Part shown: positions 1 through 8,191 of the stretch, piece after piece
Layout of the letters: the number at the start of each line of letters is the position of its first letter
How positions within the stretch are numbered: the first letter of the stretch is position 1
Origin: an uncultured Litorilinea sp.
Lineage (GTDB): Bacteria; Chloroflexota; Anaerolineae; Caldilineales; Caldilineaceae
Reading direction: 5' to 3'
Assembly (NCBI GenBank): GCA_946885925.1
Contig: CAMPHP010000028.1
Coordinates: forward strand, 1-12,826
Length of the DNA stretch: 12,826 nucleotides
Program-made: the position numbers and the translations under genes
Notes under the pieces: model-generated
Databases searched by the model: none
Seen by the model: only the letters and a program-made list of their open reading frames with translations
What the model was told of the DNA's origin: nothing

Positions 1-17
1 CTTCTTACTACAGCAGA

Positions 18-3000
18 CTACTCCAACAGACGCCACTCATCCACCTGAAGCCAACTGTCACCCCAAGAGTCGCTGCACCAGCGCCCGCGCAATACAACAG
101 GTCGCCACGGTTTTGGATTTGCCATTCCCTTGGCTGGAATTGCGACCACATAGCTCTGCCCATCACCACAAAACCAACCTTTGCCCCCTGTCCATCCAGG
201 CAGCCGCACCCCTGCCACGGTCACGGTGCTCCCTGCATGCTTATGAACTTCGCCTAGGGTCAAGGCAGGTAGCTGTGCGGAGTCTATGGTTGTCAGCGGA
301 TGCAAGCTGACCGGCAACCCCAACAACCGCGCCTCCCAGCTTATGCGTTGGGCGCTGTCCTCTGCGGCGACAGCTTGGGCCACAAAGCTAAAAGCCAACT
401 GCCCGCCATCACCCCCCGCATGTACGGCTCCTGCTTCGGCCAAGAGTGCCATGCGTGATTCGCCAAGACCATCCAATGCACCACACTGGATCAAGTGCGT
501 CCATTCTTTGCGCGCCAAAGGAACACGGTTGAGCAGATCACTCACACTTGTAAAGAGATGGTCGCGGCGGGCCTCGACAATGGCGCGCACGCTAGAGCGG
601 CGGAGGTCTCGCACTTGCCCCAATCCCATCCATAATGTTGGTTGGGGGGTCGGTTGTGGTGCATCTCCCTTCTGCTGCTTCTCCCATGTCAGGGTAAATT
701 GGCTCCGGCTGTGGTTAATGTGGGGCGGACGCACGTCAATCCCCAAACGCAGCGCCTCGGCCAAATAAACCGCTTGATGGTGGAAACCACCCCAATCCGC
801 CAGGCGCGCACACAGAAACTCAGCGGGCCAATGGGCTTTAATGTAGGCCGAGCGGTAGCTCACATCTGCATAGGCTGTGGCATGTCCCTGGTTAAAGCCA
901 TACCCCGCAAAGGCCATCACCTGGTTCCACAAAGTCTGTGCCTGAGTTGGAGTGAAGGCTGGGCCACCGGGTAGAGGACGCTGGCAACCCTCGATAAAAT
1001 GCGCTTGCAATGCCGCCATCTCATCGGAACGAAATTTGCTCATCCCCTTACGCAGCCGGTCCGCCTCGAACCAGCTTAATCCTGCAATCTCACGTGCCAC
1101 GCGCAACACCTGCTCCTGAAAAAGCATAACCCCTTGGGTCAGCCCCAGAATTGGCTCTAGTGCCGGATGCAGATAGCTGACCTCCTCCTCTCCCCGGTAG
1201 CGGCGAACAAAGGCTTGCGCCATTCCCCCGGTTGCTGGCCCTGGCTTAAAAAAGGCATTGGCAATCGCGAGATCACGCACACGCTGCGCGCGCAGTTGGC
1301 GCAGCGTGCGCTGTGCTCCCCACGACTCACATTGGAAAACCCCAATCGTATCGCCTTGCGCCAAGAGTTTTGCTGTGGCCGCATCGTCATTGGGAATTGC
1401 ACTCAGGCGAAAATCGGGCGCGTGGTGGCGCTGCACCAACTTGACTGCGCTGGCGAGTACCGTGAGCGCGCGGATACCCAACAAGTCGATCTTGGGCAAT
1501 CCCAACGCCTCGACATCACCGTGGGCAAACTGTGTCACCCAGAAGCCCTTGGGTGTCCATTGCACCGGCGAAATATGCGTGATCGCCTCTGGAGCAACCA
1601 CTACACCGCCCGGATGAATACTCAGATGGTGCGGCACACCCACCAACGCATAGGCAGTTTTCACCAATTCAGCCTGGGCTGGGTCATCGATCTGCGTCAA
1701 GACTTCTTCCAAGAGGTCGCGCTCGCGCCGCCGCGGGTCAGGGTGCCACCGGTCGCGTACCTTGCCCGCCAGTTCCTCCACCGCCTTCTCGTCCAATCCA
1801 TAAGCTTTAGCGGTCTCTCGTACGGCTGACTTGGGCCGCAGCGTCGCGATTGTCGCCACCAAAGCCACTTTGTCCGCGCCATATTGCTCGCGCACATAGC
1901 CCAGCACCTCATCGCGGCGATGACTGCACAGATCCAGGTCAATATCCGGCAAACCCGTTCGTTCCGGATTGAGAAAGCGTTCAAAGAGTAAATCATGTGC
2001 AATCGGGTCAACGGTCGTAATCCCGCAGCAATAGGCGACCAACGAATTGGCTACACTGCCACGCGTGTTATAGGGCACTTCATGTTGGCGCGCAAAGGCC
2101 GTAATATCTGCCACCAATAAGAAAAGGGGAGCAAAACCGCGATGAGCAATTGCGGCTAACTCGTGCTCAAGCCGCGCCCGCACTGGCGGCGTAATCCCCT
2201 CATAGCGTGCTGCCAGCCCCCTCTCTGCCAGCCGTTGCAGCGCGAGATCAGGCGTCTCATCCGCTTCGAGCTTCAAAACCGGCCAAATCGGATGCCCATC
2301 CGGTAACGCTGGGCCACACTGCGCCACGACCTGGCGAATCCCATCCAGAGCTTCAGGGTATGCCACAAAACGTTCTGCCATATCATCTGGCGTTTGCCAG
2401 TGGATGACTGCGCTGGCATCCCCTTCGTCGGGCAATTGCGCCGCTGCAACCTGCTCGACCCGGCAGTTGTGGGCCATCGCAGCCAGCAATCTTAGGCGAG
2501 GACGATCCTCCGGACGCAGGCAATAGACTGGCTGTACGGCAGCAACCGGCAGCCCAAAGCGTTTGCCAATTTCAACCACAACACGGTTGGTAGCAGCATC
2601 CTCTGGGGTATGCTGCTCAATAGTCAGCCACGCCTGCTCTCCATAGACGCCACCCAAGCGGGAGGCATAACGCGCCGCTGCATTGGCATTCCCCACACGC
2701 AACGCCCGCCCTATCCAACTGCGCCGCCCACCTGCCAAACAGATCAATCCCGCGCGATAGGTACGTAGTGTCTCCCAATCTACCCCGCGCTGCATTGCCT
2801 CTTCACGATCGGGTCGCGCTTGGATCGCAGACGAAAGTCCACAAAGCGACTTCCAACCCACGGAGCCTGTCGCCAACAGCACCAATTCCCCCGGTGTAGA
2901 CCACGCGCGCTCCCCCATCTCTTCCGGTAGGGCTACTGTAACAACCAGACCAAGAATCGGTTGGATATTGGCCTCTTTACACGCGCGCTCAAAGGCGACC

Positions 3001-3200
3001 GCACCATACAGCGCATTGGTATCGGTCAAGGCCAACGCCTTCATTCCCTGCTGGCTGGCGTTCTGCACCAGTTCAGCAACCGTAGGCGTGGCTCCTAACA
3101 GCGTGAAATGCGAGTGAACATGCAAATGGGTGACATGCGGGCGGGTAGAACGTATAGCAACTTCTGCTGGTAGTTTTGTCTCTAATTCATTCGCGGCCAT
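18..3200 (-). CDS. dnaE: DNA polymerase III alpha subunit, short DnaE form
   Basis: Replicative or translesion C-family DNA polymerase of 1060 aa, about 100 aa shorter than E. coli DnaE and close to the length of accessory DnaE2/ImuC forms. An N-terminal PHP domain begins with H25-L-H27-V-H29, but the usual TDH motif reads T59-D60-T61, so the PHP metal site looks degraded. The polymerase core keeps the catalytic aspartates: D421 and D423 in the PDIDLD motif (418-423) and D572 in KIDLLG. A PGP loop (653-655) and GYGFNQGH (767-774) follow. The C-terminus has a probable beta-clamp peptide, QLAFSF (934-939), and an OB-fold-like tail (about 990-1060). The KIDLLGIRAL and GFNQGHATAY motifs look more like DnaE1/DnaE3 than typical ImuC, and no imuA or imuB is visible. 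Whether it is the main or an accessory polymerase cannot be decided here. The ATG at 3200 has no Shine-Dalgarno sequence; a promoter lies directly upstream. Confidence 0.93.
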   Translation of the reverse strand: MAANELETKLPAEVAIRSTRPHVTHLHVHSHFTLLGATPTVAELVQNASQQGMKALALTDTNALYGAVAFERACKEANIQPILGLVVTVALPEEMGERAWSTPGELVLLATGSVGWKSLCGLSSAIQARPDREEAMQRGVDWETLRTYRAGLICLAGGRRSWIGRALRVGNANAAARYASRLGGVYGEQAWLTIEQHTPEDAATNRVVVEIGKRFGLPVAAVQPVYCLRPEDRPRLRLLAAMAHNCRVEQVAAAQLPDEGDASAVIHWQTPDDMAERFVAYPEALDGIRQVVAQCGPALPDGHPIWPVLKLEADETPDLALQRLAERGLAARYEGITPPVRARLEHELAAIAHRGFAPLFLLVADITAFARQHEVPYNTRGSVANSLVAYCCGITTVDPIAHDLLFERFLNPERTGLPDIDLDLCSHRRDEVLGYVREQYGADKVALVATIATLRPKSAVRETAKAYGLDEKAVEELAGKVRDRWHPDPRRRERDLLEEVLTQIDDPAQAELVKTAYALVGVPHHLSIHPGGVVVAPEAITHISPVQWTPKGFWVTQFAHGDVEALGLPKIDLLGIRALTVLASAVKLVQRHHAPDFRLSAIPNDDAATAKLLAQGDTIGVFQCESWGAQRTLRQLRAQRVRDLAIANAFFKPGPATGGMAQAFVRRYRGEEEVSYLHPALEPILGLTQGVMLFQEQVLRVAREIAGLSWFEADRLRKGMSKFRSDEMAALQAHFIEGCQRPLPGGPAFTPTQAQTLWNQVMAFAGYGFNQGHATAYADVSYRSAYIKAHWPAEFLCARLADWGGFHHQAVYLAEALRLGIDVRPPHINHSRSQFTLTWEKQQKGDAPQPTPQPTLWMGLGQVRDLRRSSVRAIVEARRDHLFTSVSDLLNRVPLARKEWTHLIQCGALDGLGESRMALLAEAGAVHAGGDGGQLAFSFVAQAVAAEDSAQRISWEARLLGLPVSLHPLTTIDSAQLPALTLGEVHKHAGSTVTVAGVRLPGWTGGKGWFCGDGQSYVVAIPAKGMANPKPWRPVVLRGRWCSDSWGDSWLQVDEWRLLE

Positions 3201-3206
3201 GTGCTG

Positions 3207-3236
3207 ATCTTAGGCGCGTTCGGGTAAAATAGCCAA
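3207..3236 (-). promoter_or_regulatory. dnaE promoter with leaderless spacing
   Basis: Read on the minus strand, TTGGCT (3236-3231) and TAAGAT (3212-3207) are separated by 18 bp and match -35/-10 hexamers moderately. Only six bases separate the -10 from the ATG at 3200, so transcription would start at or next to the A of the start codon. No Shine-Dalgarno sequence lies between. Called by eye. Confidence 0.4.
3225..3230 (+). promoter_or_regulatory. Candidate -10 element of menA
   Basis: TAAAAT lies 28 bp before the menA start codon and abuts the -35 of the divergent dnaE promoter (3231-3236). No good -35 is visible (TGCTGA at 3202-3207 is 17 bp upstream). If real, the two divergent promoters share this 58-bp gap and would compete for polymerase. 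Confidence 0.3.
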
Positions 3237-3258
3237 ACAGAAGGAGAAAAAAGCCACG

Positions 3259-4155
3259 ATGTCATCACACGCAACCTCTATTTCCTATCCACAGGCCTGG
3301 GTGTTGGCCGCGCGCATCAAGACCCTCCCCGCCGCCATCAGCCCTGTCATTGTCGGTACTGCCTTGGCAACAGATGTGGACCGCTTTGCCCTGTGGCCTG
3401 CATTAGCAGCACTGCTTGGTGCGCTTCTTCTTCAAATCGGCAGCAATCTCGCCAACGACTACTTTGATGCGATCAAGGGAGCCGACACCCCTGCTCGGCT
3501 GGGGCCGACGCGCGTTACGGCAGCCGGTCTGATCTCGCCAGCAGCCATGCGCGGGGGCATGATGGTTGTCTTTGGTTTGGCTGCGCTAGTTGGCTTTTAT
3601 CTGATACAGATCGGTGGATGGCCCATTTTGATAGTGGGCGCGGCGTCCATTCTTGCGGCGCTCGCCTACACAGGTGGCCCCAAACCCTTTGGCTATATGG
3701 GCCTGGGCGATCTCTTTGTCTTTCTTTTCTTTGGCCCCATAGCCGTCTGCGGAACCTACTATCTGCAAACGCTCAACGTCAGCCGCGACGCGATCTTTGC
3801 CTCGCTGCCCATAGGCGCGCTGATTACCGCCATTCTTGTGGTCAACAATCTGCGCGACATTGACAGCGACCGCGCCGCCCAAAAATATACGCTGGCTGTG
3901 CGTTTGGGTCGTCAAGCAACGCAGAATGAGTATATGGGCCTGATAGCACTTGCCTACGCAGTGCCAGTAGTCTTGGCAATCGGTAGCGGTTCGTTCTGGC
4001 TCCTCGCCCCCTTTGTGACCTTGCCACTTGCATTGCGCCTCATCATGACCATCCGCAGCGCTAGTGACGGTCCCACGCTCAACGCAGCCCTGGCAAAGAC
4101 AGCACAGTTGAGTTTGCTTTTTGCCCTCTTTCTGTCTTTGGGTTTCCTATTATAA
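3259..4155 (+). CDS. menA: 1,4-dihydroxy-2-naphthoate polyprenyltransferase (MenA, UbiA family)
   Basis: Integral membrane enzyme that attaches the polyprenyl tail to 1,4-dihydroxy-2-naphthoate, the step before the final methylation in menaquinone synthesis. At 298 aa it has the usual MenA length. The start RIKTLPAAISPVIVGTALA (19-37) is the family signature. The first Mg-diphosphate motif is N63-LA-N66-D67-YF-D70, followed by KGADTPARLGPTR (73-85). The second motif is N197-L-R199-D200-I-D202-S-D204, followed by KYTLAVRLG. Some eight or nine hydrophobic segments fill the rest. AGGAG (3242-3246) lies 12 bp before the ATG and supports the start. No other men gene is in the window, so the pathway is dispersed or off the edge. 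A ubiquinone-type UbiA is less likely given the GPTR and NNLRDIDSDR motifs. Confidence 0.92.
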   Translation: MSSHATSISYPQAWVLAARIKTLPAAISPVIVGTALATDVDRFALWPALAALLGALLLQIGSNLANDYFDAIKGADTPARLGPTRVTAAGLISPAAMRGGMMVVFGLAALVGFYLIQIGGWPILIVGAASILAALAYTGGPKPFGYMGLGDLFVFLFFGPIAVCGTYYLQTLNVSRDAIFASLPIGALITAILVVNNLRDIDSDRAAQKYTLAVRLGRQATQNEYMGLIALAYAVPVVLAIGSGSFWLLAPFVTLPLALRLIMTIRSASDGPTLNAALAKTAQLSLLFALFLSLGFLL

Positions 4156-4177
4156 TTGTTAATTTATAATTGTTAAT
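4151..4177. repeat. Tandem 13-bp direct repeat at the menA stop
   Basis: TATAATTGTTAAT occurs twice, at 4151-4163 and 4165-4177, one base apart (14-bp period). The menA stop codon TAA (4153-4155) lies in the first copy. Each copy contains a perfect TATAAT, but no -35 or extended -10 base pair accompanies either, so promoter activity is uncertain. Confidence 0.7.
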
Positions 4178-4234
4178 CGTAATGATCTCGTGTTTGCGAG
4201 CGTGTGTTGCCTGCCATGGACATTGTGCCGTGGT

Positions 4235-4263
4235 TTGGTGATCCTTTCCACCCGTGATAGAGT
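4235..4263 (+). promoter_or_regulatory. Promoter of the GNAT-FKBP pair, leaderless spacing
   Basis: TTGGTG (4235-4240), a 17-bp spacer and an extended -10, TGATAGAGT (4255-4263), make a plausible vegetative promoter. Seven bases separate it from the ATG at 4271, so the transcript would begin at or beside the start codon. There is no Shine-Dalgarno sequence. This also supports 4271 over the upstream in-frame GTG at 4190. Confidence 0.45.
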
Positions 4264-4270
4264 GCCACCT

Positions 4271-4867
4271 ATGACGATCATGACACGAGTAATCATCTAC
4301 CATTTGGAAATGACAGATCCGGCCAACCTCCGGCCTTCCCATCGCGACCATCCAGATGTCAAGGTTCAGCACGCCGAAGTGCCCAGCCCGGAATTCAACC
4401 GCTTTCTCTACAGTGCGGTAGGTGGTCATTGGCATTGGCATGAACGGCTAAGTTGGAGCTATGATCGGTGGATGCAATGGCTCGACCGGCCAGAGCAGGA
4501 GACCTGGGTCGCCTATGTCCGCGGCACACCCGCTGGCTATATCGACTTGGAACGCCAGCCAGAAGGAAACGTCGAGATTGCCTATTTCGGCCTCTTACCC
4601 CAATTCATTGGTCGAGGCATCGGTGGGTATCTCCTCCATTTTGGCATCCAGCGCGGCTGGGATATGGGAGCCTCGCGTGTCTGGGTCCATACCTGTTCGC
4701 TCGACCATCCCAGCGCGTTGCGAAATTATCAAGCGCGCGGGCTGCGTCTTTTCAAAGAAGAAGAAAGATGGGTCATGCTGCCCGACGAAACACCCGGACC
4801 CTGGCCCAATGCGAAACAGTCATTATCCACAATTTACCCTACAGATATTCAGCCTACAGAGGAGTAA
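4271..4867 (+). CDS. GNAT family N-acetyltransferase
   Basis: Probable acetyl-CoA-dependent N-acetyltransferase of 198 aa; the substrate is not predictable. GNAT motif A is clear: the beta strand [10 protein letters not shown] (101-110) leads into Q111-F-I-G114-R-G116-I-G118-G119, the acetyl-CoA pyrophosphate loop. It is followed by a helix and a beta strand [19 protein letters not shown] (136-154), then [10 protein letters not shown], the usual end of the fold. The N-terminal part, with [11 protein letters not shown] and a Trp/His-rich stretch around 53-70, belongs to a subgroup I recall from Chloroflexota and related bacteria. An in-frame GTG at 4190 would add 27 aa unlike the family, so I use the ATG at 4271; the ATG at 4280 is also possible. 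The gene ends eight bases before the FKBP gene, and its last codons supply that gene's Shine-Dalgarno sequence. Confidence 0.85.
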   Translation: MTIMTRVIIYHLEMTDPANLRPSHRDHPDVKVQHAEVPSPEFNRFLYSAVGGHWHWHERLSWSYDRWMQWLDRPEQETWVAYVRGTPAGYIDLERQPEGNVEIAYFGLLPQFIGRGIGGYLLHFGIQRGWDMGASRVWVHTCSLDHPSALRNYQARGLRLFKEEERWVMLPDETPGPWPNAKQSLSTIYPTDIQPTEE

Positions 4868-4875
4868 CTTTATCC

Positions 4876-5847
4876 ATGCTGCGTGGCGCAACTCTGACCA
4901 CACGCATCCTGCTCGTCGCCATCCTTGTCCTCTTGGTCAGTGCCTGTGGGCGCGCCCGAGAGGAGCCGACACCGACACCCCTGCCGCCGACTGAGGCGGA
5001 ATTAGCCGCGATGAATCGCGGGACTACGACCCCTACGTCATTGCCCTCTACTCAACCAGAGTCTACACAAGCAGAGTCTACCCAGCCAGAATCTACCCAG
5101 GCTGAACTAGCAGCCACCAACCAGGAGAACATCATGACTACGCCAAGTGGCCTGCAATACATCGAGCGCCGCGCCGGTAGCGGTGCCAAACCACAACCCG
5201 GCGAGATCGTTGCCGTCCATTACACCGGCACATTGGAGGATGGCACCGTCTTTGATAGCTCACGTACCCGCGGCGAACCCATCAGCTTTGCGTTAGGCGC
5301 AGGCATGGTGATCACGGGTTGGGATGAAGGCATTTCCCTCATGAATGAAGGTGGGCAAGCGACGCTGATCATTCCACCTGATTTGGCCTATGGCGAACAA
5401 GGCTATCCACCCGTGATTCCCCCCAACGCCACACTCACCTTTGATGTCGAGTTAGTTAGTATCACTGCGGGCTCCCCTGCTGCTCCGACTCCCGTAGACG
5501 AGGCACGCTATACCACCACGGAGCAAGGAATCAAATATGTAGATTTGGTGCAAGGCGAAGGCCCCAGCCCGACCAATGGGCAACTCGTCGCCGTTCACTA
5601 CACAGGCTGGTTGGAAGACGGCACCAAATTTGATAGCTCAATCGACCGCGGCGAACCCTTCACCTTTAATCTAGGCATGGGGCAAGTAATCGCTGGGTGG
5701 GATTTGGGCGTGCGTGGCATGAAGGTTGGAGGCCAACGGCAGTTGGTAATCCCTGGCGCATTGGCCTATGGTGAGCAGGGCTATCCTCCTGTGATTCCTT
5801 CCAACGCCACGCTTATCTTCGAGATTGAATTGCTCGAAGTGCAATAA
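4876..5847 (+). CDS. Tandem FKBP-type peptidyl-prolyl isomerase lipoprotein
   Basis: Exported prolyl cis-trans isomerase/chaperone of 323 aa with two FKBP domains. Residues 10-23 are a hydrophobic signal segment ending in the lipobox V21-S22-A23-C24, so the protein should be lipid-anchored outside the membrane. A Pro/Thr/Ser/Gln-rich linker (31-85) contains four STQ[PA]E pentapeptides (58-77). Domain 1 (about 88-197) keeps Y116, F126-D127, V145-I146, W149, Y172 and F189. Domain 2 (about 212-322) keeps Y242, F252-D253, V271-I272, W275, Y298 and F315. By position these match the FKBP12 drug- and substrate-binding pocket, so both domains look active. The two share nearly identical [12 protein letters not shown] segments, suggesting an internal duplication. 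GAGGAG (4859-4864) lies 11 bp before the ATG; the open frame runs further upstream, but the signal peptide fixes this start. It is probably co-transcribed with the GNAT gene. Confidence 0.93.
   Translation: MLRGATLTTRILLVAILVLLVSACGRAREEPTPTPLPPTEAELAAMNRGTTTPTSLPSTQPESTQAESTQPESTQAELAATNQENIMTTPSGLQYIERRAGSGAKPQPGEIVAVHYTGTLEDGTVFDSSRTRGEPISFALGAGMVITGWDEGISLMNEGGQATLIIPPDLAYGEQGYPPVIPPNATLTFDVELVSITAGSPAAPTPVDEARYTTTEQGIKYVDLVQGEGPSPTNGQLVAVHYTGWLEDGTKFDSSIDRGEPFTFNLGMGQVIAGWDLGVRGMKVGGQRQLVIPGALAYGEQGYPPVIPSNATLIFEIELLEVQ
5047..5106 (+). repeat. Four 15-bp tandem repeats coding STQ[PA]E
   Basis: Four imperfect 15-bp units encode [15 protein letters not shown] and STQAE in the linker between the lipid anchor and the first FKBP domain. 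The alternation suggests a 30-bp unit duplicated once. The number of copies may vary between strains and would change the tether length without shifting frame. Confidence 0.8.
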
Positions 5848-5902
5848 CAACTGCCTTGCAGGGATATTGCCTCTCCAGCTTTCCTAACTAAGCGTAAACA
5901 GA

Positions 5903-5937
5903 AAAGTGGCAGTTGCTTTTTGGGCAACTGCCACTTT
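5903..5937. terminator. Bidirectional terminator between FKBP and L,D-transpeptidase
   Basis: A perfect 14-bp stem, AAAGTGGCAGTTGC (5903-5916) with its complement (5924-5937), closes a 7-nt loop. The A-run on one arm and T-run on the other let it work on both strands. It lies between the convergent genes ending at 5847 and 6002. Confidence 0.88.
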
Positions 5938-6001
5938 ATCTCAATCTAAACGACCGCGCATCTGAATAAATCTAACGCCTAGACCCTAGTCCCGATACAC
6001 C

Positions 6002-8191
6002 CTATTCCCAGTAGACATAGACCGCTGGACTGTTGTTACCATCTGGCTCACTCCATTTGAAGATCCACCAGGAGTCGTAGAGGCTCAAATTCACACAACC
6101 GTGGCTGCGTGGGCGACCAAAGGCATCATGCCAGTAGGCCCCATGCAGTGCATAACCGCTGTAGAAGTAGAGCGTCCACGGGACTTCCTCAAGATAATAG
6201 TATCCACCTGTTGCCGCTGAGCCACCTGACATCTTGCGCCATAGCAGGCGCAACCATGTGCGAAAGACGCCCTGCACCGTCGGTGTAAGTGGCAACCCTG
6301 TAGCTGCCAACGCCGCATAGACCGGCTTATCCCCTTCATAGGCTACAACGGTCTGCTCGCGCAGATTGACACCTACCCAGCGCTCGTTGGCACGAATCGA
6401 CGCAGGGCGAGCTCGCAACTTCGCCACCCCCACGTTAGGCCCATAAACCCAGCGATTCTCACCGATGCGATACCAGCGCTGCCCCGCCACTGTGCGCGTT
6501 TCCAAAATGCTCAGGCGATCATACTTGCTGACCGTCCCCACGACTGTACTTGTCGTGTTCGGCTCGGCACGCACATTGAGCGTTGACGTTATAACCCAAC
6601 CCAGAGGCAGAGCCGACGCAACGGCTGCCTCTACTTCGTGCGCTGGTACGTCATTATCAGCAGATGCGTCATCCCTGGTAGGTTCAATATTCATGGGTTC
6701 CGCATCACTTGATGTAGACAGCAAGCGAATCCAGGCCCCATGCACCCAACGGTCAACATCAATGCGATACCAGACAGCGCCAGCGACCGTGGTCTCCTCA
6801 TAGAAAACTACCTGCGCTCCCTTGAGCAACCTGCCCACAGGAGGATTGTTGCTGCTCAACCCCGGTCGCGCACGGACATTCAACACGTCGGCAGTGACAA
6901 CACCACGACGGGTGGGCACAGGTCCAGGCGGGGGGGAGCTTAAGAGCCGCACCCATCCACTATGCACCCAGCGTCCCGTGCCAATGCGATACCAAGTTGC
7001 CCCAGCCACAGCCTTCTGTTCATAGATGGTTACTTGAGCGTTATAGCGCAACTGGTCCACTACAGGATAATTCGTGCCAGCGCCACTACGAACATTGAGC
7101 ACATTGGCGGTTACAACACCTTTTGGCAAATCATCTGGATCGGGATCTGGATCAGGGTCCGGATCCGGGTCGGGGTCCGGATCGGGATCTGGCCCGGTGC
7201 TAGCCAATTCCACCCCACGCAATTCCGATGGGGTCAGGATGGCAACGCTGCTCGCTGGAATCCAGTCGAGCGCGGTGGACTGATACCAAATCTGGTTGCC
7301 AACAAGTACCTCCTGCCGGATCGCCAAATAGGTGCCCAATCTCAAACTGCGTGAAACGACCGTCCCACCCGCTCTGGTATAAGTGCGCGCCCAAGCCCAT
7401 AACGGGCGCGCATAGCGGAAAGGCTGCCAAGCGGGTAGCGTTGCCGCAGCAGCCACTACTTCTAAGGGTGCTACCAATCCGCTATCAGGCTCCGCATCCG
7501 CTTGCCCTTGCTTCGCTGTAGCGGGCTCCGCAATGGGCGGCGCGATCTCAACGGCTTGCTCAGCCAACTGGTCTACCCAGTACCCTTCGCCATCCACCAA
7601 ATCAACCACGACCAAATAGGGGCCAGGTTTGGAATAGGCAAAGGTCCATTTCGCCTTATAGTCCGGCCCTTCCGCATCAGCGGCACTATCCGCCGCACTC
7701 TCCTCGCGTTGGTTGTTGGCACCTGCGTCAATCCGCACCCGATGCCCTGGTGGGATTCCATCAACCTCAAGCTCAACGAGCAATTCGAGTGGGCTATCGG
7801 CAACCGGAGAGACACGCAACAAGGCAACAGTAGCTTTGTCTTGTACAAGGACAGCTTCACCATCCACCACTGTCGCCACAATTGTTTCTGTGCCCCATAC
7901 CAGGGTTGCTTCCTGTCCGTCCTCAGAAACAGGCACATTTTCGACGAGGGTCACGCTGCGCATAGCACGCCAGGTAGCTTGTGTGGGGGCAACGATCACG
8001 CCTAAATTTACAACTTTACCATCGCCCAATACCAGCTTGGCAGGTGCAGCAATGACCTGGTTATCGTCTAGCGAGAGGGGGAACTGCAAAATATAGGTGG
8101 TCTTCGCACCACCGGCTACTAAAAGTGCAATGAGCTTTGCAATAGGCCGGGGAGCAGAGCCCCCTTGCCAAGAATTACTTGCTACGATCAT
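6002..8191 (-). CDS. L,D-transpeptidase (YkuD) with SH3-like repeats
   Basis: Cell-wall enzyme of 729 aa expected to form 3-3 peptidoglycan cross-links or attach proteins to peptidoglycan outside the membrane. The C-terminal YkuD domain (about 603-729) has H683-G684 and the catalytic S696-H697-G698-C699-V-N701. The Arg common after Cys-Val/Ile is Asn here, a variant I believe occurs in related families. Three bacterial SH3 domains (about 357-417, 429-491 and 530-593) each carry a T-x-x-LNVR motif and a WYRI...RWV motif, suited to cell-wall binding. A divergent fourth (about 256-320) ends in WYQSTALDWIP. Ten Pro-Asp units (334-353) form a rigid acidic linker after it. Residues 40-215 look beta-rich but are unrecognised. 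The N-terminus has only a short hydrophobic stretch (about 17-28), a poor signal peptide, so the start may be imperfect. GAGGAGA (8213-8207) lies 15 bp upstream of the ATG. Confidence 0.9.
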   Translation of the reverse strand: MIVASNSWQGGSAPRPIAKLIALLVAGGAKTTYILQFPLSLDDNQVIAAPAKLVLGDGKVVNLGVIVAPTQATWRAMRSVTLVENVPVSEDGQEATLVWGTETIVATVVDGEAVLVQDKATVALLRVSPVADSPLELLVELEVDGIPPGHRVRIDAGANNQREESAADSAADAEGPDYKAKWTFAYSKPGPYLVVVDLVDGEGYWVDQLAEQAVEIAPPIAEPATAKQGQADAEPDSGLVAPLEVVAAAATLPAWQPFRYARPLWAWARTYTRAGGTVVSRSLRLGTYLAIRQEVLVGNQIWYQSTALDWIPASSVAILTPSELRGVELASTGPDPDPDPDPDPDPDPDPDPDDLPKGVVTANVLNVRSGAGTNYPVVDQLRYNAQVTIYEQKAVAGATWYRIGTGRWVHSGWVRLLSSPPPGPVPTRRGVVTADVLNVRARPGLSSNNPPVGRLLKGAQVVFYEETTVAGAVWYRIDVDRWVHGAWIRLLSTSSDAEPMNIEPTRDDASADNDVPAHEVEAAVASALPLGWVITSTLNVRAEPNTTSTVVGTVSKYDRLSILETRTVAGQRWYRIGENRWVYGPNVGVAKLRARPASIRANERWVGVNLREQTVVAYEGDKPVYAALAATGLPLTPTVQGVFRTWLRLLWRKMSGGSAATGGYYYLEEVPWTLYFYSGYALHGAYWHDAFGRPRSHGCVNLSLYDSWWIFKWSEPDGNNSPAVYVYWE
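7133..7192 (-). repeat. Hexameric (Pro-Asp)10-coding repeat
   Basis: About ten degenerate 6-bp units encode ten Pro-Asp dipeptides linking the divergent first SH3-like region to the first clear SH3 domain. Third codon positions vary (GGATCC, GGGTCC and GGATCT on the plus strand), so selection for the peptide is more likely than recent slippage. Confidence 0.85.

Noticed and set aside
1167..1829. 220-codon plus-strand open frame inside dnaE
   Set aside because: It is a shadow of the polymerase gene, whose motifs are intact across this stretch.
4190..4270. GTG start at 4190 extending the GNAT protein by 27 residues
   Set aside because: The added residues do not resemble the family, and a promoter with a leaderless fit lies at 4235-4263, downstream of that GTG.
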